Source: Gonium pectorale
Lineage: Eukaryota > Chlorophyta > Chlorophyceae > Chlamydomonadales > Volvocaceae
DNA length: 15,565 bases
Direction: 5' to 3'
Assembly: GCA_001584585.1 (NCBI GenBank)
Contig: LSYV01000043.1
Location: forward strand, 783,784-799,348
Positions 1 to 9,240 of this stretch are shown here, in pieces. Position numbers and translations under genes: made by a program. The notes under the pieces are model-generated. The model saw nothing but the letters and a program-made list of their open reading frames with translations. It was not told the origin of the DNA and did not search any database. Positions within the stretch are counted from its first letter, which is position 1, and each line of letters starts with the position of its first letter.

Positions 1-46
1 TGATTGTGTAGAGGCCTTATGTCTCGTTGAAAGTGTGCTTAGGCCG

Positions 47-72
47 CGGACCTGCGCGGAGCCGCAGGTCCG
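47..72. repeat. Perfect 10-bp inverted repeat (hairpin)
   Basis: CGGACCTGCG at 47-56 is followed by a six-base spacer and its exact reverse complement CGCAGGTCCG at 63-72. Stem and loop are GC-rich and would fold stably in RNA or single-stranded DNA. No poly-T run follows and there is no neighbouring gene, so there is no basis for calling it a terminator. Its role is unknown. Confidence 0.7.
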
Positions 73-201
73 GGCGCTGCTGCGGTGCTACTTAGCTACC
101 GATTGGTTGCGCGACTAATACTGTCTAGGTTGTTTCACAGCGTGATACGGGCGCGTCAGGTGCGCTCCCCTCGGATCACCTACCCCCGCTGGCGTCAGGT
201 C

Positions 202-222
202 ATCGCGTAAAGGTGACGCGAT
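202..222. repeat. 7-bp inverted repeat
   Basis: ATCGCGT (202-208) and ACGCGAT (216-222) form a perfect 7-bp dyad around a seven-base spacer. It lies about 130 bp from the hairpin at 47-72. A dyad this short could arise by chance, and no function can be assigned. Confidence 0.4.
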
Positions 223-591
223 AGTCCTACCCACGCGCTATCAGTTGAAGTGTCAAGGAGTCGTCTCGCAGCTCAGTCATTGCAGCAGTGCGCTTGCGGT
301 TTTGGCCGCCCAGGCTCTCCGGACCTCGGCCTTTGGTATCTGGTTGTTACGTGTATCTATTGGACATCAGGTTTGTGTGGATCCTCGCCCAGTCGTTTGT
401 AACGGGATTGTTGTCCTGTTGCCCTCGTTTGTGAGGCGCCAAGCCGAATCAACCGCATCACTGCACGTACTATAGCACGACATACTAGTACGGCGCTAGC
501 CTCTGGTGCCAGCACACTTCCTTGCCGTTGGCGCAGGTACCTGTACATGCAGTTGCGCGTTTCCATCTATGTCCTCGTGTTGTGTATGCAG

Positions 592-625
592 TGTTGAAAA
601 GCAAAACGCATACGACGAGCGTAAG
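592..625 (+). repeat. Short dispersed repeat, left copy
   Basis: This 34-nt segment (TGTTGAAAAG, then CAAAACGCA, then TACGACGAGCGTAAG) matches 15531-15565 at the far end of the window in the same orientation. The last 21 bases, from 605, are identical. The rest differs by one inserted base and a couple of substitutions. A chance 21-base match within 15.6 kb is very unlikely, so this is probably a fragment of a family repeated in the genome. I see no open frame, target-site duplication or terminal inverted repeat that would identify the element. Confidence 0.7.
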
Positions 626-2049
626 CGCGAAATTGATGGTGTCGTTGCAGGACCCAGCGCCAGAGGCAGTCGAAGGGGTGACGTCCCTGCATGTTATTTC
701 GGTGGTGACCACCACCGTAGCCCCCAGAATTCTCTTTGGGGCGACCCTGTGCAATGCCGTGTTGGGATGCGCCTAGTCTAGTCTACGTGCGTCGCATGCG
801 AGCTGGTGCATGCCTCCCGAGACGTAGCGCAAATGCGACGAATGACAGAGCAGGGCCCCGTGACCTAAATGAGCTACGGTGGTGCTGCCGAAAGGGGCCG
901 TGACAGCGCGCGAAAGCCCTAAGAGGGTGCATGGGGCGGTACGGCAGTACGGCTGTGCATGGTCGTGGGACTGCGTGACGCCGTGAGCTGGCCCGCGTAG
1001 GGCTCCCCGCAACACGGCGACACCGAGGATGTGCACCGCGGCACATGCTTGCGGTGTCGGTCGTCGCCGCTATGAGCAAACACGCACGGGGGCACAGGGG
1101 CGGCGAAGCGGCGCGGCGATACACCGTTACAGGGGCTCAGGGAGCGAGCGCTGGCAGAGCTCAAAACGGCAGCGACGCTCTACTCCCAACGCGACGCGCA
1201 CGCTACGCAAACAGACAGCGCTCAGCTGCACCTGGCGGAGCCCCATAAAGAACCAAAACTGGCCGCAACACCACGCACTAAACGCGAAGGGCAGGCATGG
1301 CGCACCGCACGGCTCCCTGCCGTATGCAGTGTATCGCAGTATACACCGTGTTTGCGTCGTGGGTGTGTATTCCTCGCATTTTAATGAGTCTGCGTTAATT
1401 CTCGGCTGACGTTGAACCGCATGTGGTAGGCAGCCTTCTAACTTGGTCAACAAATGGCGCAAGTGTGTCCTGGACCAAACGGCTCGTTCGCACCCACAGC
1501 ACCGTCTGTAACGGTTACTGAAATGCCGTCTTACACCTTCCGAGCTTACAATTCCGCGTACCGCATGACCGCCACTGGCGAGGCGAAGTTTAGCCATGGG
1601 TTTAGCGGCACAGCACTGCCCGCGGCCCTTCAGTCGCCTGCAGCAGATCCGCACCGCTTGGCTGGCGGCGACACAGTCGCGGTTGCTGCCGTCGCACAGA
1701 GAAGGCAAGGGGCTGCGGGAGCAGGGGCCGCCGGCGCGACGCCACTACCACAGCCGCTTCAATTGGATGCACCCATTCAGTGCGAGGTTGTACGCGGACA
1801 CACCGGTTGCACATTGGGCGGCTGCGGGACGTTGTCCGGACCCCACCCCAGCCTGCAACAAAACAACGACGATTGCGGGCGCCCTGGGTTCAATCAGAAG
1901 GGCCCAATGTCGGCACGCCTGTCACGTCAAGAACAGAGCAGCCCCGCTGGGATCGGAGCTGGGGACCAAATACTCGGCAATCATCCCATTTCCACACACA
2001 CGCATGGGCACCACAACGACCTGGCTTCACAGCAAGATTCCTAAATCTA

Positions 2050-2054
2050 TTACA
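2050..2054 (-). terminator. Candidate TGTAA poly(A) signal for the Mini-III gene
   Basis: The plus strand reads TTACA, so the minus strand reads TGTAA, 60 bases downstream of the Mini-III stop codon. TGTAA is the poly(A) signal known from Chlamydomonas and Volvox. A five-base motif is weak evidence alone, but its position on the correct strand just past the stop fits. It would imply a short 3' UTR. Confidence 0.5.
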
Positions 2055-2114
2055 CCTTGTTTCTGCGCTGCTCCGACAGAGCCAGACAACCGAAGCCGAG
2101 CAGGAGGCGCCTGA

Positions 2115-4066
2115 TCAGTCTTGCGAGGCACCCGGTCGCGCGGCCTGCCCTCTCTCCTGCTGGGTGCTGGACGCTACCCGCATCTGCTCCCGGATCACGG
2201 GCGATGTCACCGCGGCCTCAATCAGCTGCGCGCAGCGGTCCGGCGCCGTGAGGTACAGGTGCGCCACCTGGGCGAGGGTGCCGGCACACATAACGTGGGA
2301 AGGGACAGTGGGTGACCAGCAAAGAGCTGGGATGGGTCGGGCAGCCCGCGGCGCTTGCACGGAGGGCCCGCACGTCACGTTGGGGGGCAGGCGCGGCGTC
2401 AACAAAATTGCATTTCCAGGAGCCAACGCATTTTACGTCAGGTGAGAGTCCCTACTCACGCCATACATAATCTCCCAGTGCGCATCGGGGCGCTAGCACG
2501 GACGCGGCCGCGGGGGCCCTGGCGCGGCCATGGGCGCCCACACGGCAGCCCGCATGGAGCAGGGCAGAGGCCGCCCCGCTGCCTGCCTGATCGCTGCTCG
2601 TCCGACCACGGACACGAGCCGCATCAACAGCCAAGTACGACACTGGAACGTACCAGCACCTCAACGGCCGTGGCCTTCTTGTACGTCAGCACGGGCACAT
2701 TGCGCGGTACGCTGCTGACGGCGGCATTGCGGCCCCATCGCAGCACGTCAATCTCCTCAGCCGTCGTGGCAAGCACCCCCGCCTCCGCCTGCGCCGGCGT
2801 CGCCGTGGTCATCGCCAGAGTCGTGGTCGACAGCGAGCTACCGCTGTGAGCAGCGTCCGGCGCCACTGCAGCTGGCGCATCCAGGGCGGTGGTGCTGGTG
2901 CTGTTGTCGGCGTCTGCCAGAGGTTCTGCCGACCCTTGGGCCTCTCGGGGCCCAGGGGCATGTGGCGGGAGGGGAAGGCCTCCGGCCATCAGAGCGTCGA
3001 AGACCAGCGCCTGGCAGGACGGTTAGGTCACAAGGTAAATTTTGACTTAGCGGTACTGTTACCGTCAAACGCCAATCTCCACGCCTGTGACTTTGCCTCA
3101 CGCAATACAACGCCAATCCCCGCAGCTCCGACTCTGCCTCACGCAACCGAGGCAGGAAAGCCTCTGTTGCAACGCGCAAGCGTACCGCAGGCAGACAATG
3201 GCTTGTAGCATTGCGAGGCCTTGCAGGGATAAGAACGCCATCCAACCTCGCATGAGACGTAGTTAATAACTTCAGTTACATATACCCGTCAATGCCTGAC
3301 ACGGGGTCCTTGGCAACTGGCGAGCAACCGTGTCCGCATATTTGCACCCCTAGGGGACGCTCGTCCTCCCACCTGAAACTCAGCAGCGGCCCACTGCTTC
3401 CGCTCCTGGCGGCTGAGAGAAGCCACGTTGCCCCCTTGCGTCGCATTTGAGGGCGCCCCGTCCACATAATTAGCCGCCGCTACCCTTCTCGCCGCGCCGC
3501 GGCCTCCCGGCTGTGGCGCGCGCCCAGCAGCGGCAGACCTTCGCCCTCTCCCCGGCTGCCGCCCGGATGGCTTTCCTGAATCCGACAGGTCTCCATGGAT
3601 TGCAGATTGACTCTGGCGGCTCGCTAGGTCGGCATCAACCTCCAGCTTCCGCGTGTGCGCCTGAGTCAGCGCATGGCAGTCAGGTACACGGAATTGGGAA
3701 CGGCACGGTTACCACTTGGCAGTAAAGCAAGCCCAGCATGCGGCTATAAATGGCTAGCCGTCAGCGCATGCTGACCATCCCTGACCGTAAAAGCCACTCC
3801 TGGAGCCCATGTGCGCCAACGCGTCCAGCAGCAGCACTCTCTTGCGCACCCTTTTCCGTCCTCACCTCCCAGACGGCATCACCCAAGTATGCGAGCACCA
3901 GCGGATTGAAGACACTCCGCGGGTTAGCAACCGTGTTGCCGTTGAGCGAGGGAGGTGGGAAGGGCGACGCCGACACGACGGCCGTCCGTTTATACGGCTG
4001 CCGGAGCTTGGCTGAGCCATACAACGAGGGGAGCTGGCGCCATTGCAGTGGTGCTAAAGCTCTCAT
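2115..4066 (-). CDS. Mini-ribonuclease III-like protein, probably plastid-targeted (4 exons)
   Basis: Exons in reading order are 4066-3866, 3660-3373, 3010-2654 and 2267-2115. All introns have GT-AG ends and are in phase 0, giving 332 aa. Residues 1-36 are basic and lack acidic residues (MRALAPLQWRQLPSLYGSAK...), as in a chloroplast transit peptide. NPLVLAYLGDAVWE (54-67) is the Mini-III signature with catalytic Asp63. EEIDVLRWGRNA (248-259) and YKKATAVEVL (273-282, catalytic Glu280) continue into VAHLYL across the last intron. Mini-III enzymes are RNase III domains without a dsRNA-binding domain. Bacillus MrnC matures 23S rRNA, and the Arabidopsis chloroplast enzymes act in rRNA processing and intron turnover. 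It is unusually long, with low-complexity inserts near 80-145 and 176-245. Exon 2 (residues 68-163) is the least certain: only EAHTRK and SRQERKQWAAAEFQ fit the family. The start is the first ATG ahead of the signature; TTG at 4102 was rejected. Confidence 0.85.
2268..2653 (-). other. Mini-III intron 3
   Basis: This is a 386-bp intron with donor GTACGT at 2653 and acceptor CGCCCAG ending at 2268. It splits the catalytic helix of the RNase fold between AVEVL and VAHLYL. I see no other feature in it. Open frames on the opposite strand are shadows. Confidence 0.75.
3011..3372 (-). other. Mini-III intron 2
   Basis: This is a 362-bp intron with donor GTGGGA at 3372 and acceptor CTGCCAG ending at 3011. 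It contains an imperfect tandem duplication of about 41 bp (3068-3147). No further exon is needed, because AAAEFQ joins ALVFDALM in the expected order for the family. Confidence 0.7.
3068..3147. repeat. Imperfect 41-bp tandem duplication in an intron
   Basis: Two copies start at 3068 and 3109. Each opens with AACGCCAATC, has a variable middle, and closes with GCCTCACGCAA. It lies wholly inside Mini-III intron 2, so coding is unaffected. Confidence 0.65.
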
Positions 4067-4389
4067 CGTCGCACCATGTCGGCAGTCTCCTGTCGGAGCC
4101 AAGGTGGTATCGCGAGGTCAAAATTAAAATGCTTGGGCCTCTTGGCCAACCGAACAGTGAGGAGGTTGCTTCATGGATCCAGGCTCCAAGAGGATCCCGA
4201 GGATCCTGGTCGCCAGCCCTGTGCCCTTCCACCCGGCAATGATAAGCAACGGCATGATCACAGATAGCATTTCCTATGGCTCAATTTGTCTAAACAGCTG
4301 TCGCAATGCTCCTCTAACCCATTTGCTCCTAGCGTTGCTTGCCACCTGTTCGCACCAGCAATAGGCTGAGTGTACTTGCTGTTACCACA
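4067..4389. promoter_or_regulatory. Divergent promoter region, Mini-III / TPX2
   Basis: Only 323 bp separates the start codons of two divergently transcribed genes, so both promoters and both 5' UTRs must fit here or overlap. No clear TATA box is visible. The most AT-rich patch is AAAATTAAAATG around 4121-4132. A cluster of three GGATCC or GGATCCT-like words occurs at 4174-4210. Sharing of regulation is inferred from the spacing alone. Confidence 0.55.
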
Positions 4390-7300
4390 ATGGCAGAGGT
4401 CCACGGGGGTGCAGTTGACCCCCGCTACGAGTTCGATGCGCCCCAATACTACGACTTTGACGCGCGCAGCACCGGCTCCGTCGGCAGCGAGTGGTTTCAG
4501 GCTCAAGAGAATGGTGTGTTTAGCAGCTTGACTGGCTTGGGACGCTGCCGGTAAAGCCAGGCCCGTCGTGAACGTCCTCCCGTCCCTGGACCCGCAGTTC
4601 TTGCGCAACAGGAGGCCGCTGGGCCCAGTGGGAAGCAGCCTCTCCGGGACGTCGGCAATGAGGTGGATTCAGCGGCTGCCGGCGGGGGAGCGGGAGCAGG
4701 CGAAAAGGTATGCCGTGGTGTCCCCGTGCACCCGTAGCCTGTGCAGGCAGTGCGCAGACAGAACCACCGGACGCTGGCGTTTCATTCGGCAGGCCCGTAA
4801 GAAGAACATAGTCACCTCCTGGGGCAACGACGGGGAAAAGAAGCGGAAGGCAAAAGAAGGTGAGTGTGAGTGCCGTTAGGGAATCGTAGCACAGCTGCGA
4901 AGAATAACCCTCACTGCTCGGCGTCCCTCCTGTCAGTCGCCCCGGACCAGCCCCAAGCGAAAGCTACAAAGAAGAAGAGCGATGCCGCGGCAGCGGCAGC
5001 CCCAAAGACCCGGGCGCAGCACGCCGCGGCTGCCACAGCAGCTGGGGAGCGTCCTCGCACCAAGACAGCCAAGGAGGTGAGGCCGTGGCAATTGTGGAGA
5101 GCGCTACAACGTGACGCTCACGCTTACTGAACCGTGCCTATCCCTTCCGCAGCTGATCTGCATTACCTGTAGACGACTTCGGTTGCTGGTTCCTACTCAG
5201 GCGAGCCCCTCCTCCCTCCGGGTTCCCCTGTCTGCCATGCCAACAGCTGAAGCCCGTCAAGGTGCCGCTAAAGGCGAAGACCAAGGCCAAACCTGGCCAC
5301 ATGGTTGTCAAATCCAACAAACTCTCTAAGGTCCTGCAGCCGCGCCGGGTCCTGCCCACACGGTCCGTGAAGCAACTGACGGTCCCGCAAGACGTGGAGC
5401 TCCATACCACCAAGCGGGCGCAGGCCCACGCACCGAAGCCGGTAGGAGCTGGCGCCACCGCCAAGCTGGCGGAGCACGAGCCCGAGCAACACGAACACGA
5501 GCGTGATGACAATCCGGTTGAGTTCTTTCCCACCTGTTCTTAACGCGCCCTCAAATCGGGTGCAAAGCACGTGCTGCGCAGCGCAAACGTACACGCAAAC
5601 CGATATAGCAAGGCTCTGCGTCCAGCACATAACATACTGCCGCGCGATTTCTCTCCAAGATGTCCATACCTAGAGGGATTCGACGAAGTCGAGGTGGCTT
5701 TGTGTCCAACATCTAGTCGCGGTACTGGGATGCGGCTCCGGTTGCGGATACTTGCCACCATAACCTCATCTCGCCGTCTTACGGCGGCATTGCTTGCGTG
5801 TGGCCCCGCACTCAGGACGGTTCGCCAGGGCCCAGCCCCTACAAGCCCCTAGTCCTACGGGTAAAGGAGTTCGACAAAACGCCGGGCCGCTTTAAGCGGC
5901 AGCCGGAGCCGGCGCCTCCGCCAAAGCCGCTATCAATGACAAAACCGCAGGTTCGAGGGGAAGGGGTTCATAGCTTTTGGGGGCCCTTCATATCAACAAG
6001 GGAGGTCGGGAAGCAAAACCGAGCCGGGGGCTCAAGTGCCATTAGGGTCTTGCGCGAGACAATCCTCTACGGCTTGCCGAGCATAAGGATGCCTTCATAA
6101 ACCCCATATCACAGGAGCCCAAGCTCGTCACGACCGGTCGCACTCGGCCAAGCGTGTTCAAGCCGCGCGAGATTGTGGAAGAGGAGGAGATGGCACAGAT
6201 GCCGGTCTTCAAGGCCAGCACCCTGAAGTGAGTGGTTCTTTTGGCTTGAGTTCTCGCTCCAACTGCCAGTCCAAGTTGTGACTGGGCTGCTTTAGCAAGG
6301 CGTCAGTCAGGGGCTCTTGCCAGCGCGATCCGGATCTACTCAAGCCGGACTACCCATCGCCACATAACCGGCAGTCCTGACCACACCTCGCTGATTATCT
6401 GCCCTCCCCTTCGCAGCCCGCTCATCCTGAGCCACTCGGGCCTAATCGGGGTGCCCAAGGTGGACAAGCGCGAGGTGACGGAGCCGCAGCCATTCCACTT
6501 CGTATCAGACGACCGTGCGGAGGCGCGCAGGCAGCGCATGGCGACGACGGGAGCAGGGCCCAGCGGCCAGCAGGCGGACGAGGAGGGCAGAAAGTGCGAT
6601 AAGGCGGAGAACGAGCTGCACAAGAAGGCGCGCAAGAGTGTGGCGTACAACCCGGTAAGATTTGACATCCCCCAAAAAGCGAATCGGAAGTCTTGCGCAA
6701 TAAAGAGCAACACCCGCATGCGTCACTCGGTGAGTTTTGTTCGGTGTAAATAGGGAGTGACCGTGTTAGTACGTATGGTAACTGACCTTCGCCGTCGTCC
6801 CTCCTCCAGCAGGATCCCGTAGTGCCGCGCTCGCCTATGCTGCTTACCAAGCTACGGGCCCGCGAGGTACGTCCGTGAGCAATCCACATTTCCTGACGCA
6901 CCACCTTGCTGCTTTGCAATGCGAGATGGAACGGGGCACGGTACGAACATTTGTTGATGTTTTGCCTCTCCATTGCAGACTAAAGTGGAGGAGCCCAAAC
7001 ACGAGTTCCATGCACGGCCACTGCCGAAGTTTATCGGTGCTCCAAGGTGTGCACTGCCCTGGCTTGCACGCCATTCAATTGGTGTTCCCGGCAGGCAGCG
7101 TGGACTTGACCAAGTAAACTGCAGGCATACAGTGATCGCAATGTAAACTGAGCGAAGAAGGCGCAGGGGATTCCCTGATACGCATAGCCTCTCCAAGTTT
7201 ATAGACGCCCACACGAGTTCCTTACACATTCGCCTGCGCCCATCCGTGCTCTTCACAGCGTCGAGCTTCACGCCAGCCACGGCTCTGGCAGCGTGCCGGC

Positions 7301-8609
7301 GCCCACGCAGCCGGCACCGTTCAAGCTCGCCACGGAGCAGCGCGGAGCGCAGCACCGCACTGCACTAGCCTCCAAGCTCGCAGCAGAGGAGGACGAGGCG
7401 CGCCGCGCGCGCGTCCCGCGGGCGAACGGGCTGCCGCTATCGACCGATATGCCGCTTGTGCCACCAAAGCCCGAGCCACGGCACCTAACAATCCCAGAGC
7501 CGTTTGGCCTGGCTTGCGAGGTGAGGTCAGGTGGACAGATTCGCCGCGCTCTGGCAACCCCTAGCACTGGTATTACTGTGCACCTACATTGTTGCATCAA
7601 TCCATGCTGGCAGGCCTCTCGATGCCAGTGCTGTGCAGCGTAACTGGGTTTTTATTGGTACTCTACACTTGTCACGCCATGTTCCATGCACAAACCGGGC
7701 CTCGCCAAACATTGCTGCTGACCACACGCCTTCACATTGATGCACCACTTTTCCTCAAGGCGCGGCACGAGGAGTACATGCAGCAGAAGCGGAAAGCGCA
7801 AGAGGCCGAAGAGGCAGCGCGGCGTGCTGAGGCTGAGTTCAAGGTGACTGCCGGAAAGGGACAACAAGTAGGCCAAGGAATGGCCGCGACTGAACGCCTG
7901 CCTCCAAAACTCCAGGAAAACCATTTCAGCTGGGTTCGCATGCGGGATGTTGAGCACGGGAAGGGCGTTCAAACTAGGCTCCAGTACTGCGTAGTCCGAG
8001 GTCTATATGTTACGGCGGGCTTGCGTCCTGTTCTGGCCGTTACTGGTACAGGCACTGTCCGTAACCCTCCCATGTCCATGGCTTGCCTACAGGCGCGGCC
8101 CATGTGGCGCGGAGTGCCCTTCCGCATCCACGAGTCGGAAACGGTGCTGACAGTCCCCGAGGAGGTTCCGCTGGCTACTTCCTCGCGGGCGGTGGAGCGC
8201 GAGGCCTTCAACAAGGCTATCGACGACAAGTGGAAGGAGCAGGAGGTAAGCCCCACAGCGGAGTCCCTCTTTGTCCTCTGAAGATGCGTAATTGCCTGCC
8301 CTTTATGTCCTGAATTAAATCCGGATCGACACCATGCTCATGTAACTTCTGTGTGTTGTGCCCCTATGCTTGCAGCTGGCTGCCCAGCTGGCTGCACAGG
8401 AGGCCCGCATGCGCGAGGAGGAGGAGCGGCGGCAGCTGCGCAAGGCGGCCGTCTTCCACGCGCGCCCAATGCCTGACCTTTCGGCGCCGCCGACAACTAA
8501 GCCGCCGCCTGCGAAGCCGTTGACCAAACCGATCTCCCCGAAGCTTGGCCGTTCCAAGCGCTCCAAGGGCGCCGCTGTTGACAAGAAGGGCGACTCTGTT
8601 GACAAGTAG
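4390..8609 (+). CDS. TPX2: TPX2, microtubule nucleation / Aurora kinase activator (about 14 exons)
   Basis: Exons: 4390-4513, 4557-4707, 4762-4859, 4937-5076, 5247-5502, 5829-5950, 6115-6227, 6417-6654, 6813-6866, 6979-7046, 7259-7520, 7760-7843, 8093-8245, 8376-8609. This model gives 698 aa, close to TPX2 of plants and animals. Residues 13-36 (YEFDAPQYYDF...EWF) match the Aurora A-binding motif with its aromatic anchors. SPYKPL...EFDKTPGRFK lies near 260. FKPREIVEEEE...FKAS (about 308-333) is the importin-binding region. EPQPFHFVSDDRAE, EFHARPLPKF and APFKLATEQR are repeated TPX2 blocks. RGVPFRIHESETVLTVPEE, then a charged coiled-coil helix, FHARPMP and KPISPKLGRSKR form the C-terminal domain. 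TPX2 is nuclear in interphase and acts in Ran-dependent spindle assembly. Uncertain ends: the exon 1/2 junction (alternative 4550/4612), the exon 3 start (4747), exon 5 end (5439 with 5817) and exon 9 start (6810). Confidence 0.92.
5503..5828 (+). other. TPX2 intron 5
   Basis: This is a 326-bp intron with donor GTGATG and acceptor CGCCAG. Exon-like codon use runs up to about 5502 and then stops. A weaker alternative donor (GTAGGA at 5440) pairs in phase with an acceptor at 5816. I see nothing else in it. Confidence 0.5.
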
Positions 8610-9240
8610 TCGCTGATGAAATGCGTGGAGGAACGAGGGATGCGTGCGCTTGATGGAGTACATACCCGGGGCAAGGGCGCATTCAACCAGTAACCAAAGC
8701 CATGCCGTGCGGATACTGACATCTGGAATTCCACGGCTACCTGGAGTCGAGAAGCAGTAACCGTCCGGGTTGAGACGGGCAAACGTGAGGCTGACGGTGT
8801 TCCTTGGACAGCTGACGGCGGCCAGAATGGCCCACTAGGACTGATATCTGCATGCTTTGACCTGGCGCTGATGGCCTGACGTGGTGCCAGCACACTGGAC
8901 CATGTAGGAGACTGCTGAGATGCGTGTACCCCGGCCACTGTTGTGGGTACTTTGTGGGCAGGAGTTTGTCCAGGCACGACTTCTGGGCACACAGAACACT
9001 ATGTCAAGCTGGCGTTAGGCGAGACGGGACCGTTGCAGTGTACAAAGTTTGCTGCGGTGAGCTGTCCACGCAGATTTCCAGACGGGGTTTCGGGTGTATG
9101 TGCGGGTACGGCAGGTCGAGGGAGTCCGATGTTTCAAATCATCTGCTCATTATGGGAGCTATGTATTGCGTGTTAGTGATAAGCCTCTTAGTACTCCAGA
9201 CGCGCAACTGCCTGCGGCCCATTCAAACTGGCAGCCAAGC
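8610..9240. other. Intergenic region TPX2-Rab
   Basis: These 631 bp between two tandem genes must hold the TPX2 3' UTR and the Rab promoter and 5' UTR. No TGTAA poly(A) signal is present. The nearest look-alikes are AGTAAC at 8690 and 8757, and ATGTAGG at 8900. No domain-bearing frame or RNA gene is visible. Confidence 0.6.

Larger units (their letters stand above)
1..2049. other. Gene-poor left flank
   Basis: I see no gene I can support here. Open frames on both strands overlap one another and show no recognisable domain. The longest with a good start context is 1454-2044 on the plus strand (196 codons). Its ATG sits in CAACAAATGGCG, with A at -3 and G at +4. However, the product is low in recognisable motifs and a competing frame over the same DNA is almost as long. 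The stretch also holds two hairpin-forming inverted repeats (47-72 and 202-222), an imperfect palindrome near 699-716, and one copy of a short dispersed repeat (592-625). It ends just downstream of the Mini-III gene, so its right edge is probably 3' flank of that gene. Confidence 0.6.

Noticed and set aside
505..518. GGTGCCAGCACACT, also found at 8883-8896
   Set aside because: A 14-base match is expected about once by chance in a window of this size; neighbouring bases do not match.
1127..1708. Minus-strand open frame of 193 codons
   Set aside because: It overlaps the 1454-2044 plus-strand frame, has no recognisable motif, and is rich in Cys and Arg as expected from reverse-strand reading of GC-rich DNA.
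1780..2445. Plus-strand open frame of 221 codons
   Set aside because: It runs antisense through the last Mini-III exon, whose minus-strand reading has clear family residues; this is a shadow.
3761..4102. TTG at 4102 as the Mini-III start
   Set aside because: It is not an ATG. The first ATG in frame (4064-4066) begins a typical transit-peptide sequence.
8315..8992. Minus-strand open frame of 225 codons
   Set aside because: It is antisense to the last TPX2 exon, which carries the conserved KPISPKLGR block on the plus strand.
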